DNA from: Bacillota bacterium
Lineage (GTDB): Bacteria; Bacillota; Clostridia; Saccharofermentanales; Fastidiosipilaceae
Reading direction: 5' to 3'
NCBI GenBank assembly: GCA_023388205.1
Contig: JAEWGS010000008.1
Span: 1 to 9,904 of the forward strand
Length of the DNA stretch: 9,904 nucleotides
The translations under genes were made by a program, and so were the position numbers. The notes under the pieces were generated by a model. That model saw nothing but the letters and a program-made list of their open reading frames with translations. It was not told the origin of the DNA and ran no database searches. Shown here in pieces: positions 1 to 6,282 of this stretch. The first letter of the stretch is position 1. Each line of letters opens with the position of its first letter.

Positions 1-498
1 GGTAAGAGCATTCTCTACAATACTCAAATTGCTTTCCCTGAAAACGGTATCCTCAAAGGCGATAATCAATTTATCGGCAATATCAATTCAGGCGAATCCA
101 AATCTGTTGACCTGACCGTTTACGCAGATCGCGCCGCACAGACGCCAGACGAAAAGCCCTACCTCGAACTCGTCTTTGAGGACGCCCTCGGCAATGAAAC
201 GCGCATCAAAAAAGAAATTCAGCTCGCTGTTGAAGAAGGCCTGCCGGGCGATTTGGATGGGATGGGTGATGCCACTCAATTTGACTCACCTGGGGACATG
301 ACCGCGCCCTATGACGACATGCATATGTCTTTTGAAGATCTTTCTGGCCAAGATCAAGGAATGGTCGCCAAATATGCGGCTATGCCCCTCCCTGTTCAAA
401 TTCTGATTCCCATTCTCCTCGCCTTGGTTCTCCTCGCTGTGATCACGGTGCTGCGCCGTAAGATTCGCCGTCGAAAGGAAGAAGACGATGAAATTTAA
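1..498 (+). CDS. Membrane-anchored extracellular CARDB/S-layer-like protein, C-terminal part (5' partial)
   Basis: The frame is open from the first base of the window, so only the last 165 residues are present and the true start lies upstream. Residues 1-80 read as the end of an extracellular beta-sandwich repeat: a QFIGNI turn, a GESKSVDLTVYA strand, then LELVFEDALGNETRIKKEI. This is the pattern of CARDB/COG1361 (S-layer-like) domains. A Gly/Asp-rich, acidic linker (about 80-120) leads to one hydrophobic helix (about 131-150, ILIPILLALVLLAVITV) followed by RRKIRRRK. That is a stop-transfer arrangement with the bulk outside and a short tail inside. The gene overlaps the downstream FtsX-type permease by 11 bp, so the two are probably translationally coupled. 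In Bacillota such proteins accompany MacB-like ABC exporters, probably as an extracytoplasmic accessory part. The substrate is unknown. The domain assignment is by pattern only; the membrane anchor is clear. Confidence 0.75.
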   Translation, partial: GKSILYNTQIAFPENGILKGDNQFIGNINSGESKSVDLTVYADRAAQTPDEKPYLELVFEDALGNETRIKKEIQLAVEEGLPGDLDGMGDATQFDSPGDMTAPYDDMHMSFEDLSGQDQGMVAKYAAMPLPVQILIPILLALVLLAVITVLRRKIRRRKEEDDEI

Positions 499-1945
499 TG
501 ATCTATTGACGCTCGCGGCGACGAACCTCATTCGTCGCCGTCTGCGCACCTTGCTCACGATTATTGGCGTTCTCATCGGAACGACCTCCATCGTGACTTT
601 GGTCAGCATCAGCTACGGTATCCAACGCAGCTTTTATGAAGAGATCGGCCAAGACAACCAACTCACGACCATCACCGTCTCGCCAAACTATAATGTGCCT
701 GGAGCTTCTACCACAGGACCTCCTACGTCTGACGAACTCAAAAAAATGCTCACCGATGATCGCGTCTCTGAGTTCAAAGCCATCGATGGCGTCATCGGGG
801 TCTATCCACATTATCAAATCTCAATCAACGGCAAATACAATAAATTCGACTTCATGTCTTCCCTTCTCTTGATCAGTCACGAAGAGTACGAGCAAGCCGG
901 TATTTACAATCTCAGCAATGAGCAAAAGCTAGATCCAAGCACTCAAGTGCCCCAGGTCCTCTTGCCGACACAACTTTCATCAGCCTTTTATCAAACACAA
1001 TCCGCCAAATCTGCAAGATCTGTGCGATGGAGTGATCTTGAGGTCGACACCTCTGGTATTGAAGCGAAATTTCCTGATTTGGTTTTGAGCGTCACCAGCT
1101 ACAACAGCAATTACGGATTGAGCACTTCGGAGGGTGCCGAAACTAAGCCGCCCAAACGTTTCTTGATTCAAGCCATCGGTCGCGCAGGCAACGAAAGCAA
1201 TTACAAACAAGTTCTCGCCCAAAAGAATCAAACCAAACCCTCGAGTGAAGAAACGACTTCACCCCAATTTGCCTATAGCGAATACAGCTTCAACGCCGTG
1301 GGTCTATTAGATCAGTGGAAACCTTTCCTTGAGCGTCTTTACCGCCCTTATGCACTCTCAGATCAGCGTGTGACCAAAAATGGTCGCCAAGTGGGACCCT
1401 TTGTCTACTCAAACATTGCTATCCGTTGCAAAGATATCGATACCACGAAGCGCATCTTTGATGAACTCAATCAACAGGGCTTTGTGGTGAGCTCGATGAT
1501 TTCCATTATCGAAAGCAACAAACAATTCCAAAACACCTTAATGTTCGCGCTGGGTGGCATCGGCGCCATCTCCCTTTTGGTCGCCGCCATCGGTATCGCC
1601 AACACCATGATGATGTCGATCTACGAACGCACAAAGGAAATCGGCATTTTCAAAGTGCTTGGGCTCTCCTTGCATAAGATCAGGAACCTCTTTCTCATGG
1701 AAGCTGGCCTCATCGGTCTGATCGGCTCAGCACTCGGTTTGGGTCTCTCCTTCATCATCAGCCATGTCATTCAACGTATCGGTGAAAATCAAGGTTCCGC
1801 CATGGGCCCCTTGCGGTCTTATATTCCACCGGGTCTGGCCATCGCAGCGCTCGTCTTTGGCACTTTAATCGGCGTGCTTTCGGGCTTTGCCCCAGCTCGA
1901 CGTGCGATGAAGCTCTCGCCCCTCCAAGCCATCCGAAACGAGTAA
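488..1945 (+). CDS. MacB/FtsX-family ABC transporter permease
   Basis: A 485-residue permease subunit of a MacB/LolC-type ABC exporter. Visible in order: a cytoplasmic start with NLIRRRLRTLLTIIGVLIG running into the first membrane helix (about 20-45); a large extracellular MacB-PCD-like domain (about 50-345); then the FtsX core with helices near 351-375, 402-426 and 448-468. The cytoplasmic loop YERTKEIGIFKVLG (379-392), which couples to the ATPase, and the C-terminal PARRAMKLSPLQAIR (469-483) are family hallmarks. No ATPase domain is fused, so a separate ABC ATPase is needed and probably lies upstream of the window. The ATG at 488 overlaps the end of the preceding gene and is preceded by GGAAGAAG (477-484), a reasonable ribosome binding site. 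A strong terminator follows, so this is the last gene of its operon. The extracellular domain is rich in Ser, Thr, Asn and Gln. Family is certain; the substrate (peptide, antibiotic or lipid) cannot be read. Confidence 0.92.
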   Translation: MKFNDLLTLAATNLIRRRLRTLLTIIGVLIGTTSIVTLVSISYGIQRSFYEEIGQDNQLTTITVSPNYNVPGASTTGPPTSDELKKMLTDDRVSEFKAIDGVIGVYPHYQISINGKYNKFDFMSSLLLISHEEYEQAGIYNLSNEQKLDPSTQVPQVLLPTQLSSAFYQTQSAKSARSVRWSDLEVDTSGIEAKFPDLVLSVTSYNSNYGLSTSEGAETKPPKRFLIQAIGRAGNESNYKQVLAQKNQTKPSSEETTSPQFAYSEYSFNAVGLLDQWKPFLERLYRPYALSDQRVTKNGRQVGPFVYSNIAIRCKDIDTTKRIFDELNQQGFVVSSMISIIESNKQFQNTLMFALGGIGAISLLVAAIGIANTMMMSIYERTKEIGIFKVLGLSLHKIRNLFLMEAGLIGLIGSALGLGLSFIISHVIQRIGENQGSAMGPLRSYIPPGLAIAALVFGTLIGVLSGFAPARRAMKLSPLQAIRNE

Positions 1946-1991
1946 AACAAAGGCTAAACCGGAGGATCCCCTAACAGGTCCTTCAAGCATG

Positions 1992-2021
1992 GCTCGCTTG
2001 CTTTCTCAAGCGAGCTTTTTT
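1992..2021 (+). terminator. Intrinsic terminator of the transporter operon
   Basis: A perfect 9-bp stem GCTCGCTTG / CAAGCGAGC (1992-2000 and 2007-2015) with a 6-base loop CTTTCT is followed at once by six T residues (2016-2021). It lies 46 bp after the permease stop codon. The T tract runs into the stop codon of the convergent comEA gene (2020-2022). On the minus strand the same hairpin has no T tract after it, so it should act only on plus-strand transcripts. Confidence 0.93.
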
Positions 2022-2937
2022 ATTCGCCTAAGGTCAAATAGGGGCGCATCTGTTCGAGTTTTTTCTCTTTGATCCCTTTGATATTTAATAAGTCCTCGAC
2101 CTTGTGAAAAAGGCCGTGTGCCTTGCGATAATCCACGATTCGTTCCGCGGTTTTAGGACCAATGCCTGGCACACGCGCTAAGTCTGAGGCAGTCGCTCGA
2201 TTCAAGTGAATCCGTGCACCGTTCATTTCTCCACCCGCTTGGCCTGCAAACGCCATATCTTCCCTTGATGCGCCCTCTCGTACAGCCTTTTCCTCAAAAA
2301 GACCGACAGGCTCATCAGCGTCTAAATCCAACGCATCATTCCAATCCATCGGCTCAATCGCAGTCCTGACGCCATTTGGCCTTTCCCCTTTTTTCACAAT
2401 CACATAACGTTTTAGAGCCTGAATCGGCGCTGCTAAATTGAGCGAGTTGGCGTCCGCCTCATCCGTCAAGCCACCCGCTTCTTCGATCAACTCGTAGAGG
2501 TAGCGCTTTTTGCCGATGAAATAAATTCCAGGCTTTTGAACCGCACCGACCAGATAGACCGGACGCGGATCCTCCGCCTTGCCGTAACGTCCCTCCTTGT
2601 CTGAAAACTTGACGCCTTCTTCATTAACTTCTTGCTGATCGATCCGCCCCGTGCTCAGCTTTGTCTGCGACAAATCCACCGATTCAGTTCGCGCAGTTCG
2701 AGTCTCAGTTTGGATCTCAGTTTGAGTCTCAGAACTCGCCTGAAACGTGCCAATTTGACCGTCTCCTAGCCCACCGAAAAGTTCCTGCTGTGACGCTCGC
2801 TCACGAGCTAAGCCGAAATGCGCATCGACCCTTGCTTGTTTGTCCTTCGGTTTCACCCATAATCCGATAAAAAAAAGAAGCACCAAGCCACATATTCCGA
2901 GGCCCCATCGGTACTTCTTCCACAAAAACGCTTTCAT
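2020..2937 (-). CDS. comEA: ComEA-type DNA-binding competence protein (SLBB plus helix-hairpin-helix)
   Basis: ComEA is the membrane-anchored receptor that binds double-stranded DNA outside the cell during natural transformation. Numbered from the ATG (305 residues): one N-terminal membrane helix (about 11-28) after KAFLWKKYR; a low-complexity Thr/Gln/Glu-rich linker (about 35-120); an SLBB domain (about 127-184, VYLVGAVQKPGIY and the following LIEEAGGLTDEADANSLNLA); a second linker of about 55 acidic residues; and a C-terminal pair of helix-hairpin-helix motifs (about 242-302, VPGIGPKTAERIVDYR and IKGIKEKKLEQMRPYL). Typical ComEA is nearer 200 residues, so both linkers are long. Start choice: a GTG two codons upstream (2943) would sit inside the AGGAGG sequence, while the ATG at 2937 has AGGAGG 5 bases in front. 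It is the last gene of the minus-strand cluster and follows rsfS by 93 bp, as in the Bacillota yqe/com region. comEB and comEC are not in the window, so competence itself cannot be judged. Confidence 0.9.
   Translation of the reverse strand: MKAFLWKKYRWGLGICGLVLLFFIGLWVKPKDKQARVDAHFGLARERASQQELFGGLGDGQIGTFQASSETQTEIQTETRTARTESVDLSQTKLSTGRIDQQEVNEEGVKFSDKEGRYGKAEDPRPVYLVGAVQKPGIYFIGKKRYLYELIEEAGGLTDEADANSLNLAAPIQALKRYVIVKKGERPNGVRTAIEPMDWNDALDLDADEPVGLFEEKAVREGASREDMAFAGQAGGEMNGARIHLNRATASDLARVPGIGPKTAERIVDYRKAHGLFHKVEDLLNIKGIKEKKLEQMRPYLTLGE
2696..2731 (-). repeat. Three 12-bp in-frame repeats in the comEA linker
   Basis: Plus-strand units GTTCGAGTCTCA, GTTTGGATCTCA and GTTTGAGTCTCA lie end to end. 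In the gene they encode ETQTEIQTETRT, a Thr/Gln/Glu-rich stretch of the extracellular stalk between the membrane helix and the SLBB domain. The period is a multiple of three, so changes in copy number would only lengthen or shorten the stalk. Confidence 0.8.
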
Positions 2938-2942
2938 AGCCA

Positions 2943-2948
2943 CCTCCT
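2943..2948 (-). promoter_or_regulatory. Ribosome binding site that fixes the comEA start
   Basis: AGGAGG on the minus strand, followed by TGGCT and then the ATG at 2937. The alternative GTG at 2943 overlaps the last base of this motif and cannot use it. Confidence 0.8.
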
Positions 2949-3030
2949 CGCAAAGCTCATGCTAACAAGGCGACGCATCTGCGTTTTATCTCATTTTTTC
3001 AAATCTCTTTTTTTGCGAAAATTCAGGGTC

Positions 3031-3534
3031 TTAAAGCGCCTCATCTGCTTCTTCGATACCTTCAGCTTCATCTGTTTCTTCGATACCTTCAGCCTCTAGC
3101 AGAGCGCGTTCTTTGGCACTCAAATCAGTCACCAAAAAATCACGTTCAACCGCGCCTTCAGGCAAGATCTCATCACGGAACTCCTCCGACACCTGTTGCT
3201 CCACCTGTGCGGGACGCGTCTTCCAAAGCTTATCCAAGGAATAGTAGGCGCGCGCTTCCTCTTGAAAGAGGTGAACCATCACGGAAGCGTAATCGAGCAA
3301 GACCCAGACCAAGCTGTCACGACCTTCAACGCTCTCTGCCATAATCCCTTCTTGTTCAAGTTCATACACGACATAATCCGCTAAAGCTCTCAACTGAGGA
3401 CGGCTGCTCGCAGACGCAATCACAAAAGTATCCGCTAAGGAACTCTTTTGAGACACATCAATTTCAACGATATCACTCGCCTTATGATCTTCTAAAATGC
3501 GGATAATGCGTTCCACTAATGCTTTATGTTCCAT
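3031..3534 (-). CDS. rsfS: Ribosome silencing factor RsfS (DUF143/Iojap), with acidic C-terminal tail
   Basis: RsfS binds ribosomal protein uL14 on the 50S subunit and blocks joining to 30S, shutting down translation in poor growth conditions. Numbered from the ATG (167 residues), the family core covers about 1-105: SSLADTFVIASASSRPQLRA, then EGRDSLVWVLLDYASVMVHL, and the closing EEARAYYSLDKLW. The core matches the family end to end, but most members stop soon after the LW motif. Here about 60 extra residues follow, strongly acidic, ending in two copies of a nine-residue unit (EGIEETDEA, EGIEEADEA). Start choice: a TTG at 3540 lies directly against the AGGAG, whereas the ATG at 3534 is 6 bases from it. 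The gene lies 66 bp downstream of nadD-yqeK and upstream of comEA, the conserved Bacillota order. The tail has no function I can name. Confidence 0.95.
   Translation of the reverse strand: MEHKALVERIIRILEDHKASDIVEIDVSQKSSLADTFVIASASSRPQLRALADYVVYELEQEGIMAESVEGRDSLVWVLLDYASVMVHLFQEEARAYYSLDKLWKTRPAQVEQQVSEEFRDEILPEGAVERDFLVTDLSAKERALLEAEGIEETDEAEGIEEADEAL
3038..3091 (-). repeat. 27-bp tandem duplication at the 3' end of rsfS
   Basis: Two adjacent 27-bp units (3038-3064 and 3065-3091) differ at only two positions by my reading, both C/T. Both contain the plus-strand core CTTCGATACCTTCA. They encode EGIEEADEA and EGIEETDEA at the acidic end of RsfS. The near-identity points to a recent in-frame duplication. 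Confidence 0.85.
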
Positions 3535-3540
3535 CTCCAA

Positions 3541-3545
3541 CTCCT
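3541..3545 (-). promoter_or_regulatory. Ribosome binding site that fixes the rsfS start
   Basis: AGGAG on the minus strand, 6 bases before the ATG at 3534. The in-frame TTG at 3540 touches the motif with no spacer and is therefore unlikely to be the start. Confidence 0.7.
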
Positions 3546-3600
3546 ATCTTAGATTCCGAAACTCTGCGTCAAGCTCCAGGCTCCAGTCTCTTTTTTCAAT

Positions 3601-5070
3601 CTATTCGCTCAACCAATCTAACATCTCTTGCACGGGTCTCAAGCTGTAACCGCGACTTCGGTTATGAATCAAAATCCGTTCAAAAGTCGCCTTGACCGCT
3701 GCCTTCGCATCAGATCTAGCCAAGTCGCGCAAGGGTTCAAGATCAGCATAGCTTCTCCCCGGTTCAATTTTATCGGCAAAAAAGACCAATAGGTCCAAAG
3801 GGCTCGCCCCTACACGCGCATTTGTATGGTGTGTGATCGCAGATAAAACCTCCGCGTCATCGGTCAGGCCCCACAGCGATGCCAGGTGAGCACCCAAAGG
3901 ACCATGTAATAAGCCCATTAGCGCACGCGCTTCTTGAGGCAAGGCCGTAAAAAAATCCGGATAGGCTTTTGGATCCAATTCCTTCGCCAAATCATGCAAA
4001 AGCGCCGCCTGCGCCACTTGCCAAGGATCACAGGCGAAACGCTCTGCCAAAGCGATTGCCGTGTACATCACATTGACACTATGCACCAGACGTTTCATCG
4101 ACATCAAAGGCCAAAGGATCCGTTCATATTCCCCTAAGCGTTCAATTTGCTCTGCACTTAAATATGTAGCCAAATCCGGCTGGGTGTAAAGCCCCTGCGC
4201 TTCAATATAATCCAAGGCTGCGGGGTGCAGCAAAGCCTTCAGAACTTTCTTTTTGCCCGAGTCTAGTTTTCTTCGATCCAAGCCATAAACGAAAGATTCA
4301 TCCGTTGAAAGTTCCTGTCGGATATGCGTAGATGAACAGGCTTTAATCTTTGCCTGAAGCAAGCGTGTACTCGCCCCGTAGCGCAAAGTCCAGTCCATCA
4401 GTTTGGCTTCCAGTTCTTGCTGCGCCTTTTCCTCAATTTGCTCTTGTTCTTTTTCCTCATCGAGTCGATGCAAGATCCAAAGCTGCGCCATGCGTAAAAT
4501 TCCGGGCACATCTTTCCAACGTGAAAAACCGTCCAGCAAATCGTCGCCACCCACCAAAGCCATCGGACGTGGATCCACTTGGTCCACCAAAGTTTTTTTG
4601 CTTTTATCCTGTTGCCGCGTTTTTTTGATGCCCAAACGTTCTTGTCGAAACCCAAGTCTTGTTCTCAGCGTATCCACCATGTAACTCGGTGGACGACGCA
4701 GGATTTCCTCGTCGCTCAAGATCAAACGTCTAGCCTTGATTTGATGCGCCAAAAGGCCAAAATAACGTCTTTGTGTTCCCGAAGATTTCGCACGTTCGCG
4801 AAGGCGCTTGAGATCAACAAAATAACGCTTTTGCCCTAGATGCGGTGATTCGAGCTGAACCAAGTCATCTGAAAACTCGGCGCGCAAAACTTCCAAAATC
4901 AAGGCGAATCGATAACACGAGAAAGGGATCTTTCGCTCCAACTTAAACGGCGAACAAGCGGCTGGCATCAAAACGATATCTACATCTTCGAGAAGCAGTC
5001 TCGCCAAAATACCCGCATGCCCCACGTGAAAGGGATCAAAGGATCCGCCAAATAAAACTTCCTGACGCAT
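3601..5070 (-). CDS. nadD: Fused nicotinate-nucleotide adenylyltransferase (NadD) and HD-domain YqeK-type Ap4A hydrolase
   Basis: A 489-residue two-enzyme fusion. The NadD half (about 1-296) joins ATP and nicotinate mononucleotide to give deamido-NAD in NAD synthesis. It shows the nucleotidyltransferase motif GGSFDPFHVGH (8-18), RPPSYMVDTL (126-135), GGDDLLDGFSRWKD (174-187) and CSSTHIR (245-251), ending with HPAALDYIEAQGLY (282-295). The C-terminal half (about 305-489) is a YqeK-type HD phosphohydrolase, a family that includes symmetric Ap4A hydrolases. Its metal ligands are visible: H330, H359-D360 (LLHD), H389, H414-H415 (ITHH) and D433 in ADKIEPGR, the YqeK signature. Separate NadD proteins are usually about 190-215 residues; here charged insertions (about 85-110, 140-168 and a Glu/Gln/Lys-rich segment about 203-224) swell it to nearly 300. 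The ATG is 5 bp after the prfB stop with no good ribosome binding site, so translation is probably coupled to prfB. rsfS follows. In many Bacillota nadD and yqeK are separate neighbouring genes, which explains the fusion. Confidence 0.94.
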   Translation of the reverse strand: MRQEVLFGGSFDPFHVGHAGILARLLLEDVDIVLMPAACSPFKLERKIPFSCYRFALILEVLRAEFSDDLVQLESPHLGQKRYFVDLKRLRERAKSSGTQRRYFGLLAHQIKARRLILSDEEILRRPPSYMVDTLRTRLGFRQERLGIKKTRQQDKSKKTLVDQVDPRPMALVGGDDLLDGFSRWKDVPGILRMAQLWILHRLDEEKEQEQIEEKAQQELEAKLMDWTLRYGASTRLLQAKIKACSSTHIRQELSTDESFVYGLDRRKLDSGKKKVLKALLHPAALDYIEAQGLYTQPDLATYLSAEQIERLGEYERILWPLMSMKRLVHSVNVMYTAIALAERFACDPWQVAQAALLHDLAKELDPKAYPDFFTALPQEARALMGLLHGPLGAHLASLWGLTDDAEVLSAITHHTNARVGASPLDLLVFFADKIEPGRSYADLEPLRDLARSDAKAAVKATFERILIHNRSRGYSLRPVQEMLDWLSE

Positions 5071-5075
5071 AGGCT

Positions 5076-6182
5076 TTACTTTTTCGCCTGCTGTGACAAA
5101 TAGGCATTGATGAAACCATCTAATTTGCCATCCATGACATCGTGCACGTTGATTTCTTCATAATCCGTACGGTGATCTTTCACCATCGTGTACGGGCAAA
5201 ACACATAAGAGCGGATCTGACTGCCCCAGGCGATTTCGAGCTGAGCACCTTTGAGTTCATCAATTGAAGCTTTCTGCGCGGCCTCAGCGAGCGCGAACAA
5301 TTTAGCGCGCAGCATATTCATCGCCGTCTCACGGTTTTGGATCTGCGAACGTTCTGCCTGGCAGGCTGCGACCACACCCGTTGGAATATGCGTAATACGC
5401 ACCGCCGAATCGGTCTTATTAACGTGCTGCCCTCCCTTACCGGTTGCACGATACGTGTCGACACGCAGGTCTTCTGGCCGTATATCAATCTGTATCGTCG
5501 TATCCAGTTCAGGCATGACCTCACAACTCGCAAAAGAAGTGTGTCTTCTACCCGAAGAATCAAATGGAGAGATGCGCACCAGACGATGCACGCCACTTTC
5601 GGAGCGTAAAAAACCGTAAGCATTATCACCATTCACCTGAAAAGACACACTCTTTATCCCCGCCGCATCTCCGTCGAGGTAATCCAGCTCACGTATGCTA
5701 AATCCATGAGCCTCCGCCCAGCGCGTATACATGCGGTACAGCATTTCCGCCCAATCTTGAGCCTCCGTTCCGCCCGCACCAGCGTGTAAAGTGATGATCG
5801 CATTGTTCGCGTCGTATTTCCCTGTGAAAAGCGTCTCTAAACGCATTTCCTCAAAAGCGTCGCAAAAGCGTTTGTAGTCCCGCTCAAGTTCCGCGCCCAA
5901 CTCCTCATTTTCTTCTTCTTGCGCCAGCTCGATCATCATGAGCAAATCACTCTGCTGCGCCTGAAGCTGCTCAAAGCGCTCGAGTTTTTTCGTCGCATGC
6001 GTGAGCTCTCGCTGTAAAGCCTGCGCCTTTTCGGGCTCATTCCAAAAATCAGGTTCCTGCGTGCGCTGTTCCAACTCGGAAATTCGATCTCTTGTGGCCG
6101 CAATATGCAAAGCCCCCTTGAGTTCTTCGAGCGGTGTTTCATATTTTTCTGTCTTTATCCGAAGCTCGTGTAAATCGACCAT
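5076..6182 (-). CDS. prfB: Peptide chain release factor 2 (RF2), single-frame version
   Basis: RF2 reads UGA and UAA stop codons in the ribosomal A site and triggers release of the finished protein. The 368-residue product is full length (E. coli RF2 has 365). It has the N-terminal helical domain (about 1-115); HAGAGGTEAQDWA (133-145); the stop-codon recognition motif SPF (205-207), which separates RF2 from RF1 (PxT); the catalytic GGQ (250-252) in TGKGGQHVNKTDSAVRITH; and the closing WGSQIRSYVFCPY (319-331). The ATG at 6182 has a good site, GAGGAG, 5 bases ahead, and the frame is continuous from there to a TAA stop. It therefore lacks the in-frame UGA and +1 frameshift that control RF2 in most bacteria, although a remnant of that site seems to survive at codons 22-25. 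Autoregulation by RF2 level is thus not expected. Transcription may start in the 96-bp gap upstream. nadD-yqeK follows after 5 bp. Confidence 0.97.
   Translation of the reverse strand: MVDLHELRIKTEKYETPLEELKGALHIAATRDRISELEQRTQEPDFWNEPEKAQALQRELTHATKKLERFEQLQAQQSDLLMMIELAQEEENEELGAELERDYKRFCDAFEEMRLETLFTGKYDANNAIITLHAGAGGTEAQDWAEMLYRMYTRWAEAHGFSIRELDYLDGDAAGIKSVSFQVNGDNAYGFLRSESGVHRLVRISPFDSSGRRHTSFASCEVMPELDTTIQIDIRPEDLRVDTYRATGKGGQHVNKTDSAVRITHIPTGVVAACQAERSQIQNRETAMNMLRAKLFALAEAAQKASIDELKGAQLEIAWGSQIRSYVFCPYTMVKDHRTDYEEINVHDVMDGKLDGFINAYLSQQAKK
6108..6118 (-). other. Apparent fossil of the prfB programmed +1 frameshift site
   Basis: On the minus strand this reads AGGGGGCTTTG, followed by CAT. 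Classical prfB sites have a Shine-Dalgarno-like AGGGGG, a three-base gap, then CTTTGAC, where the ribosome slips from CTT past TGA. Here both parts are recognisable, but the gap is absent and TGA has become TGC, so the gene reads straight through as Lys-Gly-Ala-Leu-His (codons 22-26). Aligning the protein with E. coli RF2 from memory (ELKGALH against VLRGYLD) puts Leu25 at the residue where the E. coli shift occurs. The interpretation as a remnant is inference. Confidence 0.6.
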
Positions 6183-6252
6183 CTTTTCTCCTCGTCCAAG
6201 TACATCATGCGCTTTGCCTCAACCCTATTTTGAGACACATTTGCGCCAAAAT

Positions 6253-6282
6253 CTTCTATTTATGTTTCAGTTTTTACGTCAA
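6253..6282 (-). promoter_or_regulatory. Possible sigma-70 type promoter for prfB
   Basis: On the minus strand TTGACG (6277-6282) matches the -35 consensus at five of six bases. TAGAAG (6253-6258), 18 bases on, matches the -10 consensus at four of six. It would start transcription roughly 65-70 bases before the prfB ATG, in an A/T-rich stretch. The -35 overlaps the stop codon of the preceding gene. The -10 is weak and read-through from upstream is also possible. Confidence 0.3.

Noticed and set aside
286..817. Two minus-strand open frames opposite the start of the permease gene
   Set aside because: They are Arg-rich antisense shadows without ribosome binding sites, opposite a gene with clear family motifs.
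1992..2015. The hairpin as a terminator for the minus-strand cluster
   Set aside because: On the minus strand the stem is followed by CATGCTTG, not a T tract. The comEA transcript must end elsewhere, further into the transporter operon, or by another mechanism.
2938..3030. T-rich gap between comEA and rsfS as a terminator or promoter
   Set aside because: The plus-strand T runs become A runs on the transcribed strand, so they are not terminator T tracts. I see no stable stem, and no promoter pair with correct spacing.
3535..3600. Possible promoter before rsfS (TTGACG and TAAGAT on the minus strand)
   Set aside because: The spacer is only about 15 bases and the -10 match is poor. The short gap and shared strand make read-through from nadD-yqeK the simpler explanation.
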